Virus record (IMG/VR): IMGVR_UViG_3300029319_000671
Span: 1-20,359 of that record
Length of the DNA stretch: 20,359 bases
Strand: one strand, 5' to 3'
Source of the DNA: a virus
The translations under genes were made by a program, and so were the position numbers. Shown piece by piece: positions 1 to 11,000 of this stretch; within the stretch, counting starts at the first letter, position 1, and the number at the start of each line of letters is the position of its first letter. Below the pieces are notes generated by a model. The model saw only the letters and a program-made list of their open reading frames with translations, searched no databases and was not told where the DNA came from.

Positions 1-433
1 CTGTAAATACACTATTACTAAAATCATTACCACTGTCAATATATTTGACATATATTGTGATATCGTCAATTGGGTCTGTAGATGGTAATGCAATTTTTTC
101 TACAGTTGCACTTACGTTTGATATTTTTCCTGTTATTGTTTTTCCGACAAAATTCTCTAAGTATACTGATATATCAATTCCAAAATTAGTTGCATTTAAC
201 TTAACAGCATTATAGCGATTATCAAAAGTTATATTACCTGGTATTACAACAGACCCTTGTTTAAAAATATGACTACCAAAATCTTCAATTTGATTCTGTA
301 AAATTGATTGTGAAGTTGTTAATTCTCTCGCTTGGACTGGAAATCCTGGATTAAATAATACTTTATAAAAGTTATTATTCGGATCAAAGTCATCATAATA
401 TGGACTTACATTTAAATTTGATTTTTGTGCCAT
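1..433 (-). CDS. DUF4815-like baseplate/structural protein, N-terminal part (runs off left edge)
   Basis: The first 144 codons of a minus-strand gene start at ATG 433-431 and stay open to the window edge. The product begins MAQKSNLNVSPYYDDFDPNN and continues with the segments NPGFPVQARELT, ILQNQIEDFGSHIF and GSVVIPGN. From memory this is the signature N-terminus of the DUF4815 family, large structural proteins encoded next to gp8 in T4-like cyanophages. The start lies 3 bases after the gp8 stop codon, so the two are almost certainly co-transcribed late and translationally coupled. The position after gp6-giant-gp8 matches the gp9/gp10 area of T4, which suggests a peripheral baseplate role; that role is inferred. 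The C-terminal part is not visible, so full length and any fibre-like domains cannot be judged. Confidence 0.85.
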   Translation of the reverse strand, partial: MAQKSNLNVSPYYDDFDPNNNFYKVLFNPGFPVQARELTTSQSILQNQIEDFGSHIFKQGSVVIPGNITFDNRYNAVKLNATNFGIDISVYLENFVGKTITGKISNVSATVEKIALPSTDPIDDITIYVKYIDSGNDFSNSVFT

Positions 434-436
434 TTT

Positions 437-2002
437 TTAAAATTCCAGTATAATTTTGATATCTTCCTTCTGGCGAGGATCTCTTGAAACTAATGAACGA
501 TTATCAATATAAATTAATTCACCTGTCTTTTTATTTATCTCAGGATCTGCAACTCCATTTGTGAAATTAACACCGAGATCTATGACTTTTGAATTTACAG
601 TGGTTGTAATTCCACTAAAATCTTGAACACCTACGTTTAAAGGATTTACAGTTGAACCTGCTTCAAAATCAACAATTTTTGAAATTGTGTCCACATCAAC
701 GTTGTCAGTTTGATCTTTTCCATTACTAAAGTATAATGAACGATCTCTTGAGAATTTAACTACGTTTGTAGTTGAATCGTATGAAATTAAATAACCTCTT
801 GCTGTTCCAGTTGCAGTATTTTGTGTAATCTCAACACCGATTGTTGGTGTTGATGTTGGAGTTGAAGCCAACTTAATCGCATGAGTTGATGTAAATGTAG
901 AACCTGTATAAGCACTATCACTACTGAATTGTTCAGGATTTTTTATAATCCCAACTTGAGAAAATTTAGTATCTGTTGGAAAATCTGGTGAAGAATCATC
1001 AAATCTTGCATAAACTAAAACTTTATCAGCACCCAACTCAGAATACAAATCAAATCCATGACCTCTTGATGGAGGTATGATTGGAATCAGTTTTGCTCTA
1101 TCTACTGCATTTATTGTAGATGTTGCTTGAATTGGTTTTAAATTTACAATTCCATATGTATAATTTTTACCACCATTTGAAACTGTTGCATCAGTAATTT
1201 TACCGTTTTCATTTACAGTTACACTTACCTTTCCTCCTGTTCCATCACCAAGTATATCTAAGGTTTTTGTCCCCTCTTGATATGCTTGAGAAGAACTACT
1301 ACCAGAATCTTCAATGTATACTTTTTTGATTTGATTATTGTTGACTCTTGAGTCTGCTGCTTCTCTTACATCTAATATTGATGAATCAGTTGAAGTTGGC
1401 CAATCATTTGGAAGCACTATAAACTCAGTTGAATCAAACTTAATGATGTCACTTGGTGATATTGTGAAAAGATACTTCCATAAGTATCCATCTCCACTTG
1501 TACCACCTTGTGGTTCTAAATCTGTATGTATCGGTTCGTCAAGTGAGTTTTCACCTTTTGCTGTTTCAGTGCCTGGTGCACCTGTAGATCCATTATCAAT
1601 ACACACATAAACTCTGAAATCACTGTTTATAACATAATAATTTGTATCATATAAATTTGCTACTTGTGTATTCGGTGAAAGATTTGAAGAACTATAGTCA
1701 TGTCGATACATATCATATTTTGTATTTCGAACCCATGAAACTTTTCTTATAACTCTTCTGACATTTGCTGCTGTTATTTTTTTACCAAATAATGCAGTAT
1801 CTCGATTATGTGATCTATTCTGAAGATTATCAATTGGATTGAGCGGCCAATTGGCAGTATCAGTCCTTCCAAAACCTATACTTGCAGGAGATGGATTTAC
1901 TAAACCTAAAAAAACATAATAATTATTAGAGGTGTCTAATAATGAATCTATGAAATTATTAGCGTTAAATATTCTAAATTGATCTGTGACTACGGCTGGC
2001 AT
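437..2002 (-). CDS. 8: gp8-like baseplate wedge subunit
   Basis: A 521-aa protein that resembles T4 gp8, the wedge subunit that links the inner wedge to peripheral baseplate proteins. Segments typical of the family are visible: YYVFLG at residues 28-33, YDMYRHDY at 96-103, LYDTNYYVIN at 117-126, VYVCIDN at 131-137 and DGYLWKYLFTIS at 171-182. T4 gp8 is 334 aa, so this version is about 190 aa longer. The extra central and C-terminal part includes a Gly-rich beta repeat, NGGKNY, near residue 275, which resembles repeats in the giant upstream protein. ATG 2002-2000 is the first start after the upstream stop at 2033-2035. Two TATAAATA late-promoter boxes lie in the short gap before it. No clear Shine-Dalgarno sequence is visible. 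The DUF4815 gene follows after 3 bases. The family call is firm; the function of the extension is unknown. Confidence 0.88.
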   Translation of the reverse strand: MPAVVTDQFRIFNANNFIDSLLDTSNNYYVFLGLVNPSPASIGFGRTDTANWPLNPIDNLQNRSHNRDTALFGKKITAANVRRVIRKVSWVRNTKYDMYRHDYSSSNLSPNTQVANLYDTNYYVINSDFRVYVCIDNGSTGAPGTETAKGENSLDEPIHTDLEPQGGTSGDGYLWKYLFTISPSDIIKFDSTEFIVLPNDWPTSTDSSILDVREAADSRVNNNQIKKVYIEDSGSSSSQAYQEGTKTLDILGDGTGGKVSVTVNENGKITDATVSNGGKNYTYGIVNLKPIQATSTINAVDRAKLIPIIPPSRGHGFDLYSELGADKVLVYARFDDSSPDFPTDTKFSQVGIIKNPEQFSSDSAYTGSTFTSTHAIKLASTPTSTPTIGVEITQNTATGTARGYLISYDSTTNVVKFSRDRSLYFSNGKDQTDNVDVDTISKIVDFEAGSTVNPLNVGVQDFSGITTTVNSKVIDLGVNFTNGVADPEINKKTGELIYIDNRSLVSRDPRQKEDIKIILEF

Positions 2003-2009
2003 ATTTATA
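2002..2009 (-). promoter_or_regulatory. TATAAATA late-promoter box overlapping the gp8 start
   Basis: The minus strand reads CTATAAATATGCC, so the last bases of the octamer touch the gp8 ATG. TATAAATA is the T4 late -10 element recognised by the phage sigma gp55; cyanophages use NATAAATA forms. A start site 5-7 bases downstream would fall inside the gp8 ORF, so this copy probably cannot produce full-length gp8 and may be a duplicate or chance match. Confidence 0.4.
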
Positions 2010-2019
2010 GTTTTTTAGA

Positions 2020-2027
2020 TATTTATA
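2020..2027 (-). promoter_or_regulatory. TATAAATA late promoter for gp8
   Basis: An exact T4-type late octamer in the 30-base gap between the giant gene stop (2033-2035) and the gp8 ATG (2002). It lies 17 bases upstream of the start codon, which would give a very short 5' leader of about 10 bases. It should allow gp8 and DUF4815 to be transcribed independently of the 12-kb gene in front. Promoter activity is inferred from the motif and its position. Confidence 0.7.
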
Positions 2028-2032
2028 ACAGT

Positions 2033-5000
2033 TTAGATGATCTTCGGTAAAGCACCAGTTTGCCTTAGAGTGTAAGACCCACCTGATCTCTGTATTGTTG
2101 GGAAAGTAGATAATCCAGAATCAACAGTTAAACCTGTTACACCAATTGAAATAGGTGTTGAACTTCTATTTAGTGATGATAATTTACCAAATGATAAATT
2201 ACCGATGTTGTTACTATTGGTATTGATACCTGTGTTTATAGTTGCATCCGATGCAACCTTAAATCCTCCCTTACATACTATTGTACCATTTACTCCAGTA
2301 TTTCCTATTGATACTACTTGGTAAACATTATCAAAAAATGTAGTTCCAACACCTACAACGGATACTCCAGTTTCATTTAATGATGTTACACCATTACCAA
2401 CTGTCGTATCATCTATCAGTATGTAATCACCGGCACCTAAACCAGTATAATTACCCACACCATCAGTTCTTTTTGTTCTGAATGTAATATTATTTCCAAT
2501 TACAGAAATTTGAGTTATATCTGCAGAGAAACCAGTGACAGAAGTTACAGATGTAATTCCTTCAGTCACAGCAACAGGTGGACGAACAAGAACTTGTGGA
2601 GCAATTGTATAACCTAAACCAGGATTGGTAATTGCAAATCCATCTATTACACCATTTGTAATCGTAACAGTTGCTGTTGCAGTTGTGCCAATACCGACTG
2701 AAATACCAATACCTGGTCTTCCAATTGATATTGTAGGTGCAGATGTATATCCACTTCCTCCACCTGTGATTGTTAATCCAGAGACTGTTCCAGCAGTTGA
2801 TACAGTTGCTGTTAATGTTGTAATTCCTACTAATGGTAAAGGTGCTCCTGAAATTATCTTCGCATCAAATCCATCTGCTGATGCAGTTCCCTCTACATCA
2901 AAGAATTTAGCATTATCAACATAAATCGTGCTGGATGAAGTTGTAACGTCAGATATAATTTTTGCTGTTGGGTAGATTTGAGGTTCAATTGAATCTCTGA
3001 CTTTTGAAATATTTCTACCCTCAATTCTTGTATCACGCTTTTGTTTGATGAGATGTACACCTCTAAAGTTGTCAGAATCAATACCTTGCTCAGAATATAG
3101 ATCTGTTTCAAATTTGTCCTTCAGAGATAAGTCAAATACAGTTCTCCTATCTTGTGCTTTTGAAGTGCTGATTCCATCTGATTTAGTGAGTTGAACAAAA
3201 TCACCAACTTCTACTAATGGATTTTGATTTGTGCTAATTACTGAATCAACACCATCTTGACCTTTATAGATGTAAATTGAGATATTATCATCTGCTGATG
3301 GCGCAGTTGTGAATGAGATTGATGTTCCACCTTCAAATTGATAATTCACATCAGGTTGTTGAAGCACACCATTTACGAAAATCACCAATAAATTCTTAAG
3401 TATAATATCAGATCCTGCTTTCGCTTCAATACTTATGAGATCACCATTATAGAATAGTGGGAAATTTGTACGTGATCCATCTTGTAAACTTGAAATTGAA
3501 TCAATATAATCTAATTCACCAAACTGCCAGAATGAGAAGTTATCTGAGTATGTTTCAACCACTTCAATTTCAAATTTTGATAATGGTGCAGGTAAACTAC
3601 CATCAGTGACTAAACCAACTGGAGTAAATTTATCACCTCTCTTGAAACTATATCCGTTTCGACTTAATTCAAAGTTCTTAACAGAGAACAGAGTTGATCC
3701 AATACCAGTTGCTCCTGAGTTACCAACTTCAACACTTATTAAAGCACCGACTCCAGTGTCAGTGGTTGCACCAGTTCCAATTCTTGATACACCCACGATA
3801 GGCATATCATCATATGATGGACTTGGTGTGAATAGTTTTGGTTTTACATATCCAGTTCCTGCATGAGGTATGTTAAATGATAAAGCACCACCAACACCAA
3901 TCTCAGCGGTGATTGTTGCACCAGTTCCTGTAGTATCAGTGATTGTTGTAGCAACTGAAACACGATTATATCCTGATCCAAATGTTAAATCACCGTACCA
4001 TACTTTGACTGTTCCTCCACCAATATAAGTGTGAGGTATTGTGCTTGTTCCAACTTGTGTCTTAAATGTATTCGTAGATGATACTGAAACAACAGGGAAT
4101 TGATTTCCAATTGTTCCATCAGGGAAAAGACCAGAACCAATTCCAACACCACCAGAAGTACATGTAAATGCCAATCCTGCTAAGATAACTTGATCATCAT
4201 CACCATTTACTGCTAAAGTATGTTCATCTTCAGTTGTTATTTCTAATATACCTGTATTGTTATTGTACGCTGCAGTTGTAATACCATTTGCAGATGATGA
4301 ATATGCAACACCTACAACTGAGGTAATCATACCAGCACTTGAACCTGCACCAACCTGTAGTTTGACTTTCGCAGGAACTAAAGGAGCATATCCAAGTCCT
4401 CCAGTTGATCCAAGAGATACAATCACTCCTCCTCTTGGTAATTCATTTTGATTGATGTCTGTGTCACTCTTAATAAGTGCACCATCAGTAATTGTTGTAA
4501 TACCTGAAAACTCAAGTGTAGTTGTGCTACCATTATCAATAATCTTATAATTTTGATTTGGATTATTTGATGTAGATGGTGTTTGGAAGATATTATTTAC
4601 AAATAGTAAACCGTTTCTTGCTAACTGTCCTGCACCTGTAGTATTGATACCTCCAGATTTTAATGTAAATACTGAAGCAATACCTGTAAACTGATTTGAT
4701 ATATCATCATAGACTTTGTTTGTACTATAATCATTTCTGAAGTATACTCTACCATTAAAATCAGACTTTGCGGGAGGTAATCCAGACTCATCTAATTCCT
4801 GTCTTATGTCACCTTTTGGTGCATCTGTGAAGAATAATTTACCATCCTTAATATTATATGATCCTTTGAATAAAATTGCAGATGTCGTGTCTGTGTGTGT
4901 TGCCTTTTCAGTTCCAACAGCACCTCTCTTCACTTGTACAATAGGAATAGAACCAGTGCCAGAAATTGGTCCGACATTTGTAGTTCCAATACCTACATTA

Positions 5001-8000
5001 GTAATTTCTAAAATCTCATTATCAACTTTTATTAAATCAGTGATGTTTAAATCTGCAATTGAATCCAATCTGAATATTGACTGTCCTACTCCTATTGATC
5101 CACCATTTCCTGAGAGTGTGAATGTTAAATTTGATCTTGCGATTGGACTTTGAACAATTCCATCTAACGATATTACCGCTTTTGTAAGAGCCTTACTCAT
5201 TTCAAATTGATGAGTATTACCCTCTCCTGCATCTGTAAATGTAACTGCAGACCCATCTCTACTTGTAGATATTTGGAATGTATTATTATCATTAGCGGCA
5301 ACAACAGCAAATACACTTGTTGGTAATTGATCTGTGTTTCCTGATGATGGTTTGTACATCATCGCAGTTGACCCAACACCAACAAATGATGATTTTGGTG
5401 TATATACTAATTCTTCTTGATTTCTGAAGTTATGATTTGGAATAGTAAATGTTCCTGTTGCAAAACTTACAATTCCAGTATTTGATGGATCAAAGGATTG
5501 TGCAAAAATTGGGAATCCGTTATTTTTAAGTTTGAATGATCGATTATTAACTCGAACACCATCAATCGCATTATATTGTTTATAACTATATGACTGTGTA
5601 ATTTTACCAAAAGTTAAATCGTTTGGTTCATTTGGTTCACCATCTAATGTTAATTCGTCAAATTGACGATAGAACACTTCATTTAAACTCTTGATTGTAG
5701 TCACTCCTGTAGTATTATCAGGACGGAAATCTAAAAGAATATTATTTCCCGAAAATCTTGATACAAATGTACCAAGACCAATCGCATTATCGTAAGCAGA
5801 GGAACCAGTATTATCACCTACAGATAAGAATTGTGACTGTACAATATGAGATGTATTTTGATCATGTATTAATAATACCTGATGTAATGCCTCAGAAGTT
5901 CCGGTTCCAACATGAACAGTAGATTTTAATGCTGTAAACTTATCCTTCTCAAATGTTGCCACATTACGGGCAGTGCCTGTTCCTTGATTAAAGTTTGAAG
6001 CAACAAGAGCAGTTCTTTCACTTCCATCTGATTGACCAGACGCTTTGAATCTATATGATGAAATTCCTGATGACGTTGGTCCGAATGATAATATTTTAGA
6101 TCTAACTTTTAAATTATTATCTGATACGTTATTTACATTGACAGATAAAACTCCACCTGATATGTCTGGACTAATAGTTGCAGTTGATAATCCAAAACTT
6201 AGACTTCCAAAACTGGTGTCAAATATTTGTTGAGATTTGAACGTATCAGTTCCATTATGAGTGATAAATGTTTCAACATATTCAACATCATTTGTAATTT
6301 GATCAATAATTTGAGATTGAACAAACAAACTGTCAACGTTTGTAGTTGATATATTAGAAATAATACTTTCAGTAATTCCAGCAACTCCAGGTGTTGTGCC
6401 GACACCAATTACTGAACTACTAATATCAATTAAACCGAATGAACTTGTACCAATACCAGTTAGTGTTGAATTAAATTTATTTTCAAAAATCTTTAAATCA
6501 TAGTCATTTTGGAATTTGTTCGCATCAGTTGGTCTAAATTTTAAAAATGTTTTTGTAGTTCCGTCTGATAATTCATCAGTTGACAATTCAAAATTCGCAA
6601 AATTTTCATCTGCTAATTGAGTTATAGTTGCTCCAGCACCACTTATAGGACGTACATTATAATCTTTGAGAAGAGATAATTTATTCAATACTGATGCATC
6701 TTGATTATTATTTAAAATTACTAATTCAGATAATGAAATTTGATTTCCATCTAAATTATTTGCCATCACCAGTAGACTATTGAAACTATCAACAGGATTA
6801 ATTTGAGTTACATCTATCTCAGTTGTAGGTTCACCATCAACACTTGAGAATTTAGAACTTATATCATCAATCAATATAACGTCATTTGTATCAGATTCAG
6901 TGAAATCAGTTAATCTTGTATTTTTTAATTGTATAAACTTAGATTTAGTAGTATCTACTTGACCAGCATCTTCACTTGTATTTGTTTGTAAACCTACAAA
7001 TGTGTCTCTTCCTTGATCAAAATTAAATAATGTATCAACTCTTAACTGTTCAATAACATCACGAGTGATTACAGTTTGATCACTTGTTGTGATATCTACT
7101 TGAGTTGTGGAAGTGATTCCTGTATCTGCAAAATTCTTCGTACCTACAGTATGAACTAAGTTGTTAACTGGACTTTCAAGTTTACTCCATTCGATTGGAC
7201 TCTTGATTGAATAAGATAAATTTTGATAGTAATCATTATTTGCTATAACTTGATTATCTTCATTTAATTTTCCTGTATTTGATTCCCAACCAAAATCTCT
7301 AACTAATGAGTAACTAATTACAAAGTCTCCTTGATTGTTTGTAATCTTTTCAATTCGACCTCTATTCTTTGATTTTTTACCTACGATTATATCATTTTCT
7401 TGTAAATCAAATAGACCGATGACTTTGACAAAACTATCTTGGAAGTTTTCAACAACTGTCAAATCTCTTTCAAAGTTATTGACTAATAATTTTTCACCAA
7501 CTGTAAATAGTGATCTTTCAAGATTTAGTTTAAATTCTGGATATACATTCGCATTGGTAATTACACCAAATGATGATTGAATTGTCTGAGCAAGTCCAAC
7601 ATTTGATGTGTATTGTGAAACATCAACTGTGATTTTATCAAATACTCCTGATGTATCATAGTTCGTAACAGGTAAGAAATTGAATCCATAATCTGATGAA
7701 TTAAATCCAGATCCAGCAGTACCTACTCTTACAATACCCTCAACAAATACAGAGTCACCTGATTTGAATGGATTTACAGGATAACCACCTGCTGGTTTCG
7801 TAATTGATATTACATATGTTGATATACCTGCATTTGCATCAACTTTTTGAATACTGATACCATTTGTATTATCTGTTGTGACTAATTTAATTTCTCCCTT
7901 TGATAATCCGGATGGTGAAGATATAACATCTACAGAGTTAATTGATGAACCATTTAAAGTTGCACTTAATAATCCATCAACAGACTGTCCACTATCAGTG

Positions 8001-11000
8001 TCAACTGCAAGTAAAGTTGGAGCCTTTGTAAATCCACTACCACCATCAATTACTTCTACACTGGAAATTGCATCAGATCCTGTTAATTCAATAAATTTAG
8101 GTATGAGTGCTTCTGGTTGTAATGTCTTATCAGATGAATATTCAAAACCTTCATTTATAACTCTGGTTTTCTTAATATTACCAATCGTTGTGGATCTTGG
8201 GATAATTATTGCATCTTGAGTGGTTGTAGTTCCTACACCAACAAATGATGGTAATTTCTTATAATTAAAACCACCAGAAACTAAATCGACTGAATTAATT
8301 GATCCTGTGGCAAGTCCAGATGTCGTATTATACTCAAGAAAATCACATTGTGTTGAAAGATAGAATGTTTTCTCAGGAATCTTATTAACATCAATTGTAA
8401 ATGAACTTACTCCAACGTTTGAAATTGTATAATCACCGTCAAAAACACTATCAACATATTCAATTTCAGAGTAACTCTGAACCTCTACGTCTGCAGTCAA
8501 AGCGATTCCAACTTTTTCAAGATTATAATATAATTTTTCAGGTAAACTTACTCCATAACCAATTGTAAATTTAGAATTAGTTGTTCCCTCAGTAACTATA
8601 CCAACAGGAGTATTAAATCCAGTAGTTGATGATGTTGAAACAAATTCATTTTCAAACTTATTATCATAATAAACCTTAAATTTATGATTTAAAAGTGAAA
8701 CGTCTGATAAATTAAATACTAAATCGTTATTCTTAGTTGGTTTGAGTGAAGGATTAACTTTTGATAGTCTGTGAACTGTAGTAATTCCTGCAGCAGCAGT
8801 AATATCAATCTCTTTTGGTGGATTACTGATAGCATTTTGATATGTTTGACATAATTTAAATGTATTATCATCGATTACACTCACATAATATGAACTATTT
8901 CCAAGACCCACAGCATAATGAGTTGAATAGTAGATAATTTTATCACCAGTTGTTAAATTATGATTTTTAAGTGTAATTTCATTTGCTCCAGTTGTATCAT
9001 TAAACAACTTAATGCCTGTTGTAAGACCTTCTACAGGGTCGATAAGTATTTTATTTGTGGTTGTATCCCTTCTGACGTTTACCTCTGTTAGAGTCCCGAT
9101 ACCAGCACTTACATTAGGTTTTACAGTTAGAGATATATCATCACCATCTTTTAAATTATGAATGCTTGATGCTAAAGAAACAGTTGTCTTGACATTCGAA
9201 ACATTTACTGTTTCTTGTACAAAATTACTTTCAAAGAAGTATAGATCACTATCAATATTTCCATCACCACCAACAGTTCCTCTGAAGAATACTTCTTCTA
9301 ATTGATTACCGTTATGATCAGTTCCAATACCTGTTTTAATACCTATAACATTTGAATTTTTTCTGACAGCAAAAACTTCTGAAGGAAGAGTCATAGTTGC
9401 TCCGGTAGGAGATGTTGAAATTGCTATGTTTGTTGAACTGGCAGTAGGTAAGTTAACACTAATTTTTTGATTTGTTCTAAATGGATGATTCTCTAAATAA
9501 ATTCCTTGTTGAGGTATTGTATTTGTTCTTGATCCATCTCCAAATCCATAAATTACACTTATCATGGTACCTGCAACAGTTCCAAATCCAACTGTTTTAC
9601 TTGGATTGAAGAAAAACTTATCATTTACTTTAGAATTAAAATCTGGAATTGATTTATTAATTGTAAATGAATCAGGAATTATGTAAAGAGGTGTTGATGC
9701 AGTATGAGCAATCGCTGGTAAACTTCTTTGAACTGTTAATATCTTATCACCAGCATATATGTTTAATATTTTTAATGTTTCAGTACCGATTCCAATACTA
9801 TTACCCACAGATACATTTTCAGGTAATTCAGAAATGTAAATTTCAGTTGTCGCCGTTCCAGCAGATATAGTTGATATTGCAACTGCAGTTAAAGATGAAA
9901 CACCAACAGTATATGTGCCATTTACTGCTGTTAATGATGATGTTAATCCTGATACAATAACTTGATCTTTATTATTTAAATTATGATTATCAGGAGGTGT
10001 AATTTTTAAAGTTTTGTCATCTAATTTTGTTATGACAGAGTTATTATATGTAAGAACATCCGATGTTACTGAATTGATACCAACACCTTTTACAGATTTA
10101 ACTCTTGCAATGATACCACCACCCTCAGTATCTGTATTATCAAAATCTAATACCTCACCAACTTTATGATTTGTACCACCATTTACGATTTGTAAACTTT
10201 GAACACTTCCACTCTCAACAGTTAGTATTTCTGAAAGTTGAGTTGTGATTTCATTCGTTTCAGTTAAAGAATCTGTACCAGCATTTTCATCTGAAACTTT
10301 ATAAGGGAATGTATTTCTTCTTAATTCTGAATTTTCAAAATCAAATGACTGATTAATCACATAATTATCAGATTCAACTTTTGATCTAAACTTATTACCT
10401 ATGAAGTATGGGAATGTGGGTTCATCACCAACAACAGTTGCATGATAAGCATAAACTCCTTTAGGATAATCATTATTAATTTCAAATCTTCCATTATGTT
10501 CATCTAAGTCTCCACCACCTGTGTATTGAAAATCTTCGACAAAAAATCCATCAGGAAATACGCTTGTGCTCGGTCTATTTTCTATCGCACTTGAATTTAA
10601 CGTATAACTTGACTGAAGTAATTTAGTATCATTTGTCTTTTTCTCAGGATCAGTAAATCCATAAGGACCATAGATTGGATTACCATCGTAAGCCCAACCG
10701 ATAATTGATGAGACATCAGATCCATCATCTTGGAAAGGTGATGTGGAGTATCCACATACAACATTTTGTAGAGACCCTAAATTTTCTTCTAAGCAATTTA
10801 TTCTGCCACCATACTTCTCATTGTTATTGACATTTAATGATCTTACATTTGCTGCTAATACTCCATTCTGTCCTGCAGGTATAACACGAACAGCGGTTGA
10901 ATCTGCAGAGTAACCGATACCTGATCTAATTATAACAACATTATCAATTTTACCATTTAACTCTCCTGTGCTTGTTTTACCAAGAACTGCTTTTAATCTT

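Noticed and set aside
2625-2924. Plus-strand ORF of 99 aa, and about a dozen similar plus-strand ORFs of 60-115 aa inside the giant gene and the other structural genes
   Set aside because: They lie antisense to well-supported minus-strand frames, are rich in Pro/Val/Ile as expected from the complement of Gly/Thr codons, and have no start signals or recognisable products.
3000-3111. Frameshift or second gene inside the giant gene suggested by a 72-aa minus-strand ORF at 2893-3111
   Set aside because: The main frame is uninterrupted through this segment with protein-like composition, and the alternative product has no recognisable features.
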